Source of the DNA: Mayfieldus sp038317345 | GTDB lineage: Bacteria; Actinomycetota; Thermoleophilia; Solirubrobacterales; 70-9 | Reading direction: 5' to 3' | Assembly: GCA_038317345.1 (NCBI GenBank) | Contig: JBBQBH010000002.1 | Location: 1 to 64,000 of the forward strand | Length of the DNA stretch: 64,000 nucleotides | Part shown: positions 34,032 through 42,714 of the stretch, in pieces | How positions within the stretch are numbered: position 1 is the stretch's first letter | Layout of the letters: every line of letters begins with the position of its first letter | Notes under the pieces: generated by a model | What the model was told of the DNA's origin: nothing | Seen by the model: the letters and a program-made list of their open reading frames with translations, nothing else | The model's database searches: none | Made by a program: the position numbers and the translations under genes

Positions 34032-34111
34032 CCGAGCGCTGCATGCTATTCCGCAATTTGCGTGCAAGCGCCGCTTCTGCGCCGTGCGAGAGGCCGGAAT
34101 TTGCGCAGAAG

Positions 34112-35512
34112 CTAGGCGGTGGCGCCGAGCGCGCAGGTGCGCGCCATCTGGGCCAGCAGGCGACGGTAGCGGGGACCGAGCCTGGCGTGGCTGCGCCGGT
34201 ACTCCCGACCCCAGTTCGCGCGGTCGCGCCAGCACTTGCCGGGGTCGCCAGTCCCAGGTGCCGCGGGGTCGGTTTGGGCTGAGCCGCCCTGGGCGGCGTC
34301 GCCGGAGCCCGGAGCCGGGACGGATTGGGCGGGCAGCGGATCGTTCCCGGCATCCGGCGGCGTCTGAGTCGACGCCGGGCAGGTACCGCGTGCGGCACAA
34401 ACGTCAACGACCTGGAGGCGATTCCATGGAACGTCGCTGCGCAGGTCGAACCAGTACTCCTGGTAGCCGTTGTTGTTGAAGTCATAGGGACGCAGGCCGA
34501 TGCTGCGGGCGAACTGGACCCAGGGATCCGCCTGGCCGAAGCTCGTGTAGGACTGGCTGCTCTCCGTCTCGAAGCCCCACTGGTCCGCGTTGCCGGTCGT
34601 GTCCGAGACATAGGCGCCGTATTTCGCCAGCGCCGTGAGGATCGTCTTCTTCCAGGTCGGGACATTGAGAGCGGCGATCTGGGAATCGCTCATGTTGAGC
34701 TCGAAGTGAGAGCCCATCGCGATTGACGAGGAGGCTGGCAAGCCGGCGTCCGAGCAGCGCATCCCCGTTCCCTGCGCCGGATAGACCTGGCTGTCGGTGC
34801 AGGGCACCGCCATCGTCAGAGCATGGTTGATGAGGCCGTCACGGAGCTCCTGGACCCGGATTGGGCCCGCGATGCTGCCGTAGTCGGCCGCGACAGCCGC
34901 CGACCCGAGCCCATCGCCGTCGATCCTCGTCTTGCCGCCCCAGCCGAAGTTGATCGTCGAGCCGGTCTTCGACTGCACGTTCCAGAGGTCGTATTCCCAT
35001 CCGCTCTGCTGGTCGACGATCGTCATATGCGCGTCGTGGTCGTTGCCGGGAGTGGCGAATCCACCGGTCGGCTCGGCCGACGCGGGAACATGGATCTGCA
35101 TCCCCTCGATCGCGCAGCGGCCCCAGGGCTTGGTGCAGTGCAGCGTGTAGACGGGATCGCTGGGCTGCGACCAGTAGATCGGCACCCCACCGTCGCGCTG
35201 CGGATCGCCGGCGACCAGATAGCCGACCTGTCCACCCGCGAGCAGGTGGTTGACCATGCTCGAGGAGCCCGACGCAAGCGGGGCACCCTGAGGAAGCTGG
35301 CGGTTGAAGGGACTGGAGTCGTTGTAGGGGCGCCAGCAGTCCCCGGGCTGGTTGGTGGAGCTGAAGCTGCCGAGGCCGTTTTGGAAGTTGCAGGCCGAGG
35401 TGTCGACGGCGGCGGCGCGCTGGGCGAACGCCATGCTCGCGACCAGCGCCAGCCCGATCCACAGGATCGCCCTCCGCCCCAGGAAAAGCCGCTTTGCGAG
35501 TCCGTTCGCCAT
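34112..35512 (-). CDS. Secreted protein of the same unnamed family (copy C)
   Basis: The 466-residue protein starts at ATG 35512 after AGAGGCG, has a signal peptide (RAILWIGLALVASMAFA, cut before AVDTS) and the family core: RPYNDSSPFNRQLPQG, IYWSQPSDPVYTLHC, DAHMTIVDQQSGWEYDLWNV, GWGGKTRIDGDGLGS and DFNNNGYQEYWFDLRSDVPWNRL. A Pro/Ala-rich linker precedes the basic tail (KCWRDRANWGREYRRSHA). This copy has the longest linker. The family repeats within 4 kb suggest recent expansion. Confidence 0.8.
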   Translation of the reverse strand: MANGLAKRLFLGRRAILWIGLALVASMAFAQRAAAVDTSACNFQNGLGSFSSTNQPGDCWRPYNDSSPFNRQLPQGAPLASGSSSMVNHLLAGGQVGYLVAGDPQRDGGVPIYWSQPSDPVYTLHCTKPWGRCAIEGMQIHVPASAEPTGGFATPGNDHDAHMTIVDQQSGWEYDLWNVQSKTGSTINFGWGGKTRIDGDGLGSAAVAADYGSIAGPIRVQELRDGLINHALTMAVPCTDSQVYPAQGTGMRCSDAGLPASSSIAMGSHFELNMSDSQIAALNVPTWKKTILTALAKYGAYVSDTTGNADQWGFETESSQSYTSFGQADPWVQFARSIGLRPYDFNNNGYQEYWFDLRSDVPWNRLQVVDVCAARGTCPASTQTPPDAGNDPLPAQSVPAPGSGDAAQGGSAQTDPAAPGTGDPGKCWRDRANWGREYRRSHARLGPRYRRLLAQMARTCALGATA

Positions 35513-35657
35513 ATCGCCTCTTTGGCGTGTCGGGACCCCCGGGGCCGCGCCTGAGTCGGGCCACGGCCCGCGGACAGATCTTTCGGGTTCGCCTACCAAA
35601 AACCGATGGCTACTCGCCGGGGCTCAAGAAGACGGCCCCTGACGACGATCTATCCGT

Positions 35658-36689
35658 GTGTCAGCATTGGCGAGCGAGATGGCAGGCGACGCGACAAGCG
35701 GCCGCAGCACCCTGGTGACCGGCGCAGGCGGGTTCATCGGCGGACACCTGGTCGCTGAGCTGCTCGAGCAGGGCGCAACGGTCCGTGCCGTCGACTGCAA
35801 GCCGATCGAGGATTGGTTCCAGGTTCACGACGCGGCCGACAACCGGGTCGCCGACCTGGCGCTCAAGGAGCCCTGCATCGACGTTGTCGAGGGCATAGCC
35901 GACGTCTACAACCTCGCCGCCGACATGGGCGGCATGGGCTTCATCGAGGGCAACAAAGCCCTCTGCATGCTTTCGGTGTTGATCAACACCCACATGCTCA
36001 TGGCGGCCGAGTCGGCCTCCGTGGAGCGCTTCTTCTATTCCTCATCGGCCTGCGTCTACACCGCCGCCAAGCAGACCTCGCCCGACGTCACCGCGCTGCG
36101 CGAGGAGGACGCCTACCCGGCAGAGCCCGAGGACGGCTACGGCTGGGAGAAGCTGTTTAGCGAGCGCCTGTGCCGCCACTACCTCGAGGACTTCGGGCTC
36201 GAGACCCGTGTTGCCCGCTACCACAACGTCTACGGCCCGATCGGCAGCTGGACTGGTGGACGAGAGAAGGCGCCGGCGGCGATCTGCCGCAAGGTCGCCG
36301 AGGCCGCCCTGACCGGCAACCACGAGATCGAGATCTGGGGAGACGGCAAGCAGACGCGCAGCTTCATGTACATCGACGACTGCGTCCGGGGGACGATGGA
36401 GATCCTCAACGGGCCCCGCATCGAGCCGATCAATCTTGGAAGTGCCGAGCTCGTAACGGTCGATCAGCTCGTCGACATCGCCGAGGACATCGCCGGTATC
36501 GAGCTGAAGCGCAGCTACAACCTCGATGCGCCACAGGGCGTCCGCGGCCGCAACAGCGACAACACCCGTTTTCACGAGACCTACGGCTGGGAGCCGAGCA
36601 TCAGCCTCCGCGACGGGGTCGAAAAGACCTACGCCTGGATCGCCGAGCAGGTGGCCGCGAGCGCCAACGTCGGTGCATCGCGCGGCTGA
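35658..36689 (+). CDS. GDP-mannose 3,5-epimerase-like NDP-sugar epimerase
   Basis: The 343-residue short-chain dehydrogenase-type enzyme has an N-terminal Rossmann motif (VTGAGGFIGGHL), SSSACVYT, the catalytic Tyr/Lys in YGWEKLFSE and the family-specific NLAADMGGMGFI and RYHNVYGPIGSWTGGREKAPAA. Those last two segments are those of GDP-mannose 3,5-epimerase, which makes GDP-L-galactose or GDP-L-gulose. The product may feed the surface polysaccharide. The start may be GTG 35658 or ATG 35679. It is divergent to the secreted copy C gene. Confidence 0.85.
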   Translation: MSALASEMAGDATSGRSTLVTGAGGFIGGHLVAELLEQGATVRAVDCKPIEDWFQVHDAADNRVADLALKEPCIDVVEGIADVYNLAADMGGMGFIEGNKALCMLSVLINTHMLMAAESASVERFFYSSSACVYTAAKQTSPDVTALREEDAYPAEPEDGYGWEKLFSERLCRHYLEDFGLETRVARYHNVYGPIGSWTGGREKAPAAICRKVAEAALTGNHEIEIWGDGKQTRSFMYIDDCVRGTMEILNGPRIEPINLGSAELVTVDQLVDIAEDIAGIELKRSYNLDAPQGVRGRNSDNTRFHETYGWEPSISLRDGVEKTYAWIAEQVAASANVGASRG

Positions 36690-36731
36690 ACCCGCCCGCC
36701 CCACTTAGCCGGGGGGTAAATTGATCGGCTG

Positions 36732-38147
36732 ATGGCGGCGCGGCTAACACCGGTCAGCTGGGAGTTCCTTGCGGGCTTCATGGGTATCTCGGTCGTGGTC
36801 GGCGTGCTCGCCGGCTTCGATCCCAAGTTCGCGATCGCAGCGTCGATCGGCATCGGCTTCGTGCTGATCGTCTTCGCCGATCTGACGGCCGGCCTGGCGC
36901 TGTTCGGTTTCTTCAGCTTCCTCGAGCTGCTCAACCTGGGCTCGGTTATCAGTGTCGGCAAGCTCGGTGGCGCTCTTCTGGCACTGGGTTGGATCGCCTT
37001 TGTGCTCACCCGCCAGAACGCGAAGAGCGACTTCACCGCCGTCTATCCAGGGGCGTCGTTGATCCTCGGACTCTTCCTCGGCTGGGTCGCGCTGAGCGCG
37101 CTCTGGGCGGAGAGCACCGGGCAGGTCATGGGCTCATTCACCCGATACCTGCTCAACGTGATCCTGTTCATGATCGTCTTCACCGCCGTGAGGACGAAAC
37201 GCCAGGCGATAATCGTGATCAGCGGCTTTCTTGCCGGCGCCGCCGCCGCCGCTTTCTACGGGCAGTTCATCAGCACCGCCACCACGTCGGTCTACGGCGG
37301 GCGCCTCACCGGCGCCGGCCTCGACCCGAACGAGCTGGCCTCGGTGTTGGTCGCCGGTATCGCACTCTCGGCCGGGCTGGCGATAAGCATGAAGGGCAAA
37401 CCCGCTGCGCGACTCGCGGCCATAGGGGCCGGCGGCCTCTGCTTCTTCACAGCCATGTTCACCGGCTCTCGCGGCGGGCTGCTCGCCCTCGCAGCAATGG
37501 TCGTCGCCGCGATCCTGTTCGGCGGCCGCTGGCGCGGACGAGCAGCGGTCGCGGGGCTCGCGGTCGGAGTGGTCGCCGCCTTCTACATTTTCGCCCTCGC
37601 GCCCCCGGCGGTCCGCGACCATGTCCTGCAGTCGTCACAGGGGGAGACCCGCAACCCGGAGCTCCGCACGACCCTGTGGCAAATCGGCGAGCGCATGTTC
37701 CGCGCCCACCCTGTGATCGGGGTCGGGGCCGACAACTTCCAGGTCTCGTCGCGCCACTACCTCAATCAGCCAGGCACCGTGTACAACCCCGAGGTGGTGG
37801 TCTCGCAGAAGCCTGACGTCACCCACAACACCTATCTGCAGACCGCCATCGAGCTCGGCATCGTCGGGATCACGCTGTTCGCCTCGATCATCGTCTTCTC
37901 TCTGGCCACCTCCTTGCGCGGTGCGCGGAACTTCCGCGATCGCGGTGATATCGGGGGCGAGGCGCTCGCACGCAGCGTCATGATCGCCCTGATCGGCGTG
38001 CTGGTGGCGGACATCTTCATCTCCCAGCAGTACAACAAGCAGCTTTGGCTGCTGCTCGGGATCGGGCCGGCGATCCTCGCGATCTCGAAACGGTCAGACG
38101 CCGAAGACGATCCTCAACGGCCGCGGGCCGCCCAGAGCTCCTCGTAG
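36732..38147 (+). CDS. O-antigen ligase/Wzy family membrane protein
   Basis: The 471-residue protein has about 11 membrane helices and the Wzy_C region with GERMFRAHPVIGVGADNFQVSS, HNTYLQTAIELGIVGI. It is the second polymerase or ligase-type protein of the locus. It follows the epimerase by 42 bp on the same strand. The C-terminus overlaps the convergent glycosyltransferase by 34 bp. Either this or the gene at 26285 could be the polymerase, the other a ligase. Confidence 0.88.
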   Translation: MAARLTPVSWEFLAGFMGISVVVGVLAGFDPKFAIAASIGIGFVLIVFADLTAGLALFGFFSFLELLNLGSVISVGKLGGALLALGWIAFVLTRQNAKSDFTAVYPGASLILGLFLGWVALSALWAESTGQVMGSFTRYLLNVILFMIVFTAVRTKRQAIIVISGFLAGAAAAAFYGQFISTATTSVYGGRLTGAGLDPNELASVLVAGIALSAGLAISMKGKPAARLAAIGAGGLCFFTAMFTGSRGGLLALAAMVVAAILFGGRWRGRAAVAGLAVGVVAAFYIFALAPPAVRDHVLQSSQGETRNPELRTTLWQIGERMFRAHPVIGVGADNFQVSSRHYLNQPGTVYNPEVVVSQKPDVTHNTYLQTAIELGIVGITLFASIIVFSLATSLRGARNFRDRGDIGGEALARSVMIALIGVLVADIFISQQYNKQLWLLLGIGPAILAISKRSDAEDDPQRPRAAQSSS

Positions 38148-39283
38148 AGGCTCTCGAAGCGCCGCGTCGTCGCCTCGAGCGAGAACTCACGGCGACGGCG
38201 CTCCCTCCCCGCCTCACCCATCGCCGCGGCCCGTTTCGGATCGTTCAGAAGCTCGGCTATCGCCATCGCGAGGGCATTCGAGTCACCCGGCTTGACGAGC
38301 AGACCGGCGATGCCGTCATCGACCAGGTCGGGCACACCGCCGACCGCGGTGGCGACGACCGGCTTCGCCGCCTCCATGTATTCCATCACCGACAGTGGGC
38401 TTGCCTCATGGCTGGAGCAGAGCACGGCGACGTCAAGCGCGGCGAGGAACTCCGGGATGTCGGATCGGGCCCCGACCATGGTCACCGTCTCGGCGACGTC
38501 GAGCTCGAGGATCAGCCGCTCGAGCTTCTGCGGCTCCTCGGGGCTCTGGCGCGTCTCTCCTCCGGCTATCAGAACCCTGAGGTCGGGAAATTCGTCGCGA
38601 AGCCGCTCGGCAGCGTGAATCAGGACGTCGAGCGCCTTCTCGGGGCGCAGCGTGGCGACGATGCCGATCACCGGCTGCTTCTTGCCCAATCCGAACTCTT
38701 TGCGCACGTCATCGTTGGGGTCCGGAGGCCTCGGTGTCTCGATCCCGTTGTGGATCACCCGCACCTTGTCCGCAGGCAGCCCATCGACCTCGACCATTCG
38801 CCTGCGATCGGACTCGCAGACGGCGATCAGCGCATCGGCCCGCTTGGCGATCACGCGACGATCGATCAGGCGGCGCAGCCGGTGGTCCTCGAACGACCAG
38901 CCGTGCTCGTGGGCGACGAAGACCGGATCGCCCGCCCGGGGGGCGAGGATCGCGGCCCAGAAGTTCGAGCCGCCCTTGTGCGAATGGACGACGTCCACCC
39001 CCCACTCGCGCATGTAGTTGATCAGCCGGCGCCACGCCCGCAGGTCCAGCGGCCCGCTCCGCTGAAGTTGGATCAGCTCGACGCCGGCGCTGCGGATCTC
39101 GTCCAGCACCACGCGCTCGGACTCGTCGGCCTGCACACGGGTGACGCAGATCGCCGATTCGAATCGGCTCCGATCGAGCCCGATCGCGATCTGCGGTGCA
39201 AGTTTCTCGGCGCCCCCGAGCGGAATCACCGTGTCGGTGATCGTGAGGACACGCAAGGGGCGATTCGAGTCAGACGAGGTCAT
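38114..39283 (-). CDS. Glycosyltransferase family 4
   Basis: The 389-residue GT-B enzyme starts at ATG 39283 after GGAAGAAGG. Motifs are ITDTVIPLGGAEKLAPQIA, VDVVHSHKGGSNFWA, IHNGIE, IGIVATLRPEKALDVLIHAA, and SSHEASPLSVMEYMEAAKPVVATAVGG, the last with the EX7E-type donor-binding pattern. It is a cytoplasmic, membrane-associated sugar transferase for the polysaccharide. It is divergent to the deacetylase gene. Confidence 0.88.
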   Translation of the reverse strand: MTSSDSNRPLRVLTITDTVIPLGGAEKLAPQIAIGLDRSRFESAICVTRVQADESERVVLDEIRSAGVELIQLQRSGPLDLRAWRRLINYMREWGVDVVHSHKGGSNFWAAILAPRAGDPVFVAHEHGWSFEDHRLRRLIDRRVIAKRADALIAVCESDRRRMVEVDGLPADKVRVIHNGIETPRPPDPNDDVRKEFGLGKKQPVIGIVATLRPEKALDVLIHAAERLRDEFPDLRVLIAGGETRQSPEEPQKLERLILELDVAETVTMVGARSDIPEFLAALDVAVLCSSHEASPLSVMEYMEAAKPVVATAVGGVPDLVDDGIAGLLVKPGDSNALAMAIAELLNDPKRAAAMGEAGRERRRREFSLEATTRRFESLYEELWAARGR

Positions 39284-39362
39284 TAGCCTTCTTCCCTGCG
39301 CAACGGCTTCACCATAAGTCCCGTCCTCCCTACCGAGGTCGCAACCATAGCCAGGCGCCAAC

Positions 39363-40127
39363 ATGCTCGTCCTCTGCTACCACGCCATTAGTCTCTCCTG
39401 GCCCGCCGAACTCTCGGTCACGCCCGTGAACTTCGCGAACCAGCTCGAATATCTGTCCCGGCGAGGATTCCGCGGCATCACCTTCACCGAGGGGGTTCGC
39501 GATAGACCGTCTGGGAAGACGGTCGCGATCACCTTCGACGACGGCTATGCGTCCACCCTGGAGCTCGCCCGTCCTCTTCTCAACCGATTCGGGTGGCCGG
39601 CGACGGTCTTCGTCCCCACCGACTACATGGGCGGAGGGCCGATGTCGTGGTCGGGGATCGACCAGTGGACCGGCGGTGAGCACGAGCGCGAGCTGCTGCC
39701 GATGTCGTGGGAACAGATCCGCGAGCTGGCCGACGCCGGATGGGAGATCGGTTCGCACACGAAGTCGCATCCCCACCTGACCGAGATCGGTGACGAGCAG
39801 CTCGCCGAGGAGCTCGTCGAGTCGCGCCTTGCCTGCGAGCGAAAGCTGGATCGGCCCTGCAGCTCGCTCGCCTACCCCTATGGCGACCATGACGAGAGGG
39901 TCGTCGCGGCGACAGCGGAGACCGGCTACGCGGCCGCCGCGACTCTGCCGGCGCATACGCCAGCGCCGACGCCGCTGGCCTGGCCCCGGGTCGGCGTCTA
40001 TTACCCGGACAGCATGCGCATCTTCCGCGTCAAGGTATCCCCGACCATTCGTCGCCTGCGCAGCTCTCGTGCGTGGAGGCCGCTGATCGAGCCGGTGCGC
40101 AAGTTGACCGGCAGGTCGCGAGCCTAG
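39363..40127 (+). CDS. Polysaccharide deacetylase
   Basis: The 254-residue NodB-type enzyme has VAITFDDGYAS (the catalytic Asp and metal-binding Asp), EIGSHTKSHPHLT (the two metal His), and LAYPYGDHDERV, the usual order. It lacks a signal peptide, so it may act on a lipid-linked or cytoplasmic intermediate or be exported by another route. The function in the polysaccharide would be removal of N-acetyl groups. It is followed after 53 bp by the flippase gene. Confidence 0.88.
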   Translation: MLVLCYHAISLSWPAELSVTPVNFANQLEYLSRRGFRGITFTEGVRDRPSGKTVAITFDDGYASTLELARPLLNRFGWPATVFVPTDYMGGGPMSWSGIDQWTGGEHERELLPMSWEQIRELADAGWEIGSHTKSHPHLTEIGDEQLAEELVESRLACERKLDRPCSSLAYPYGDHDERVVAATAETGYAAAATLPAHTPAPTPLAWPRVGVYYPDSMRIFRVKVSPTIRRLRSSRAWRPLIEPVRKLTGRSRA

Positions 40128-40180
40128 GATCGCGCTCACCGATACCAGTAGCCAACCCTTGACGATGCGGCCCCGACCGT

Positions 40181-41740
40181 TTGAACGAGCAAGAGCAAGA
40201 GCCCACCAACCTCACCGACACTGTCGTGCGCGGCGTTGGCCTCGCCGGGGCCGGCTACGTGCTCGCCCAGGTGCTGACACTTGGGTTCTTCGTCGTCCTT
40301 GCCCGGCTTGCCACACCTGCCGACTTCGGCGATTACGCGGCGGGATCGCTGATCGTAAGCATCGGGTTGCTGTTCACCGAGTCGGGCATGATGGCCGCCC
40401 TCACCCACCGCCCCGACCGCATCGACGAGGCGGCCAGCACGGCGACGATCTCCACCGCCCTGTCCGGCGTCCTCTTCTCCCTGCTCGCGTTCGCCGCGTC
40501 CCCCCTGATCGGGCTGATCTTCGACAGCTCCAGGGTCACCAGCGTCGCAGCGGCGGTGTCCGGACTGCTCCTCCTCCGTTCCCTGATGGTCGTCCCCGAG
40601 TCCCTCCTGCAGAGGCGCTTCTCGTTCCTGCGGCGAGTCGTCATCGATCCGGTCGGGGTGCTGGCGTTCGGCATCACCGCGGTGATCCTCTGTGCGAACG
40701 GGCTCGGCGTCTGGGGACTGGTGGTCGGCTATTACGTCGCCGCCGCGATCGAGGTGGTGCTCTCCTGGGGCCTGGTGGGATGGCGGCCGCAGCTGCGCCA
40801 GGCGTCGTTCGGAATGTGGCGCGAGCTGATCCGCTATGGACGCTTCGGAGCCGGCGCAACGCTGTTGGAGCGCGCTGGCGAGCAGGTGCCGGTGGTCCTG
40901 ATCGGGCACTTCTCCGGAGCCGGGGCGCTGGGCCAGTTCCGCTACGCGCAGCGAATCGCGGCTACCCCGCTGGCGGTGATCGTCCAGGCGGGTTCCTACG
41001 TGATCTTTCCCGCTCTGGCGCGGATCACGGGAAGCCGCGAGCGGCTCCGCGGCGCCTCGGTGCGATCGCTGCGGATGATGTGCACGATCTCCTTCCCGCT
41101 CGGGATGATCCTGATTCCACTCGGAGTGCCGATTGCGGTGCTCGTCTTCGGCGAGGTCTGGCGCGACGCCGGCTACGCCGCGATGGCGTTGAGCCTCTAC
41201 CCAATCGCCGGGACGTTGCTCTCGCTCTCCGCCGAGGTGGCGAAGGCCGATGGCCGTCCCGACATCGTTGCCAGGACCCAGGGCGTGGTGCTGGTCACCG
41301 GCACGCTGATCATGCTCGCCCTGCTTCCCTTCGGGCTGGTCGGCGTCGTCGCGGGCCTCGGGCTCGGCTGGCTGGCGGGCGGCATGTACGGGCTATGGAA
41401 AATCGAGCGACTGCTCGAGATTCCGATCAAGGATCTGCTGGCCGAGGCGTTTCCCCCAGTAGCCGCGGCGCTGACGATGGCGGCGATTCTCACCCCGCTC
41501 GAGTTCCTGGTCGTACAGGCGGACTCTCGCGGAACGGCGGTCGGACTTGTGCTCCTCGTCGCCGAGGGAATCCTCGGGCTCGCGATCTATCTCGGCGCGC
41601 TTCGCCTACTCGCCCCCGAAACCCTGCGTGAGATAACCGGGCTGGTGACCGGGCTGCTGAGGCGGGGAGACAAGGCCGATGAGCCCCCGGTCCCCCCCGC
41701 GGCCCCGGAGCTGGAAATCCTCGACGAGCCCCCCTTCTGA
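40181..41740 (+). CDS. Wzx-like flippase
   Basis: The 519-residue MOP-superfamily transporter has about 12-14 membrane helices and a start resembling polysaccharide exporters (VVRGVGLAGAGYVLAQVLTLGFFVVLARLATPADFG). It flips lipid-linked oligosaccharides across the membrane. The first codon may be TTG 40181. The soluble tail ends in a Pro/Glu-rich stretch. Five bases before the next gene suggests an operon with the three following glycosyltransferases. Confidence 0.9.
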   Translation: MNEQEQEPTNLTDTVVRGVGLAGAGYVLAQVLTLGFFVVLARLATPADFGDYAAGSLIVSIGLLFTESGMMAALTHRPDRIDEAASTATISTALSGVLFSLLAFAASPLIGLIFDSSRVTSVAAAVSGLLLLRSLMVVPESLLQRRFSFLRRVVIDPVGVLAFGITAVILCANGLGVWGLVVGYYVAAAIEVVLSWGLVGWRPQLRQASFGMWRELIRYGRFGAGATLLERAGEQVPVVLIGHFSGAGALGQFRYAQRIAATPLAVIVQAGSYVIFPALARITGSRERLRGASVRSLRMMCTISFPLGMILIPLGVPIAVLVFGEVWRDAGYAAMALSLYPIAGTLLSLSAEVAKADGRPDIVARTQGVVLVTGTLIMLALLPFGLVGVVAGLGLGWLAGGMYGLWKIERLLEIPIKDLLAEAFPPVAAALTMAAILTPLEFLVVQADSRGTAVGLVLLVAEGILGLAIYLGALRLLAPETLREITGLVTGLLRRGDKADEPPVPPAAPELEILDEPPF

Positions 41741-41745
41741 GAGCG

Positions 41746-42711
41746 ATGGGCGATCCGACCTTCACCGTCGTCACCAAGGCCTACAACGAGGAGGCCCTGA
41801 TAGCGCATGCGATTCGGTCCGCACTGGCCCAGACCAGGGACGACTTCGAGCTGATCGTCGTCGACGACGGCTCGACCGACGGAACCGCCGACGTCGTTCG
41901 CAGCTTTGAGTCGGACCGACGCGTGCGGTTGATCAGCCAGCCGAATCGTGGGGTCGCGGCCGCCATGAACACGGGCATCGCCGCCGGCAGCGGCCGCTAC
42001 GTTGCGCTGCTCGACGCGGACGATCTCTGGATGCCCACCTACCTCGTGCGGATGGGCGAGGCGTTGGACTCCGACCCGGAGGCCGGGTTTGCCTATACCG
42101 ACGCCTGGTGGCTGGACGATGCGAGCGGGCGCTTTTTCAAGGGCACGATGAGCGAACGCCTCGGAGCCTTGTCCGACCCCCCGCGAGACCCGCATCAGCT
42201 GCTGAAGCTGTTGATCCCTTCCAACTGGCTATTCGGGCTGACGACCATGCGCCGGTCCGCTCTCGAGGAGGTCGGCGGGGTCAACGAATCGCTGCGCGGA
42301 TCGGAGGACTACGAGCTCTGGATCCGGCTGCTCGCTGCCGGATACGGGGCCGCGCGAGCGTCCGGTCGCCTCGTCGTCTGGCGCGACCGGGGCGCGTCGC
42401 TTTCAAGCGACGAGCGCGGCATGGTGACCACGATGCAGCAGGTCTACCGAATGGTGGACTCCGAGCTGGACGTGCCCGACGACGTCAAAGCCTTGGCGCG
42501 AGAGCGGCTGTCGCAGCTCGATCGCGAGCTGCGCGCCCTCGACGGCAGGGCCCCCGGCCGTGCCGCCAAGCGGGCCCTCCGGCACCGGCTTGGCCGGATC
42601 CGGAAAGCGGTTCTGCCCGGCCTGATTTGGTATTCGGAGACTCCGCCCGAGGTCGCGGCAGCATTCCCCCACCTCGACCGGGGCCGCGGCGAACCCGCGG
42701 CAGCCCGCTGA
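41746..42711 (+). CDS. Glycosyltransferase family 2
   Basis: The 321-residue GT-A enzyme has FTVVTKAYNEEALIAHAIRSAL, IVVDDGSTDGTADVV and LLDADDLWMP (DxD). The C-terminal helix region is basic (GRAAKRALRHRLGRIRKA). It transfers a sugar from a nucleotide donor to a lipid-linked chain; the sugar is not determinable. It overlaps none of its neighbours but lies 5 and 3 bases from them. Confidence 0.9.
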   Translation: MGDPTFTVVTKAYNEEALIAHAIRSALAQTRDDFELIVVDDGSTDGTADVVRSFESDRRVRLISQPNRGVAAAMNTGIAAGSGRYVALLDADDLWMPTYLVRMGEALDSDPEAGFAYTDAWWLDDASGRFFKGTMSERLGALSDPPRDPHQLLKLLIPSNWLFGLTTMRRSALEEVGGVNESLRGSEDYELWIRLLAAGYGAARASGRLVVWRDRGASLSSDERGMVTTMQQVYRMVDSELDVPDDVKALARERLSQLDRELRALDGRAPGRAAKRALRHRLGRIRKAVLPGLIWYSETPPEVAAAFPHLDRGRGEPAAAR

Positions 42712-42714
42712 CAG

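Noticed and set aside
34032..34400. An N-terminal extension of secreted copy B
   Set aside because: It overlaps copy C, is Arg/Pro-rich and stands before a clear GTG-signal-peptide start at 34031.
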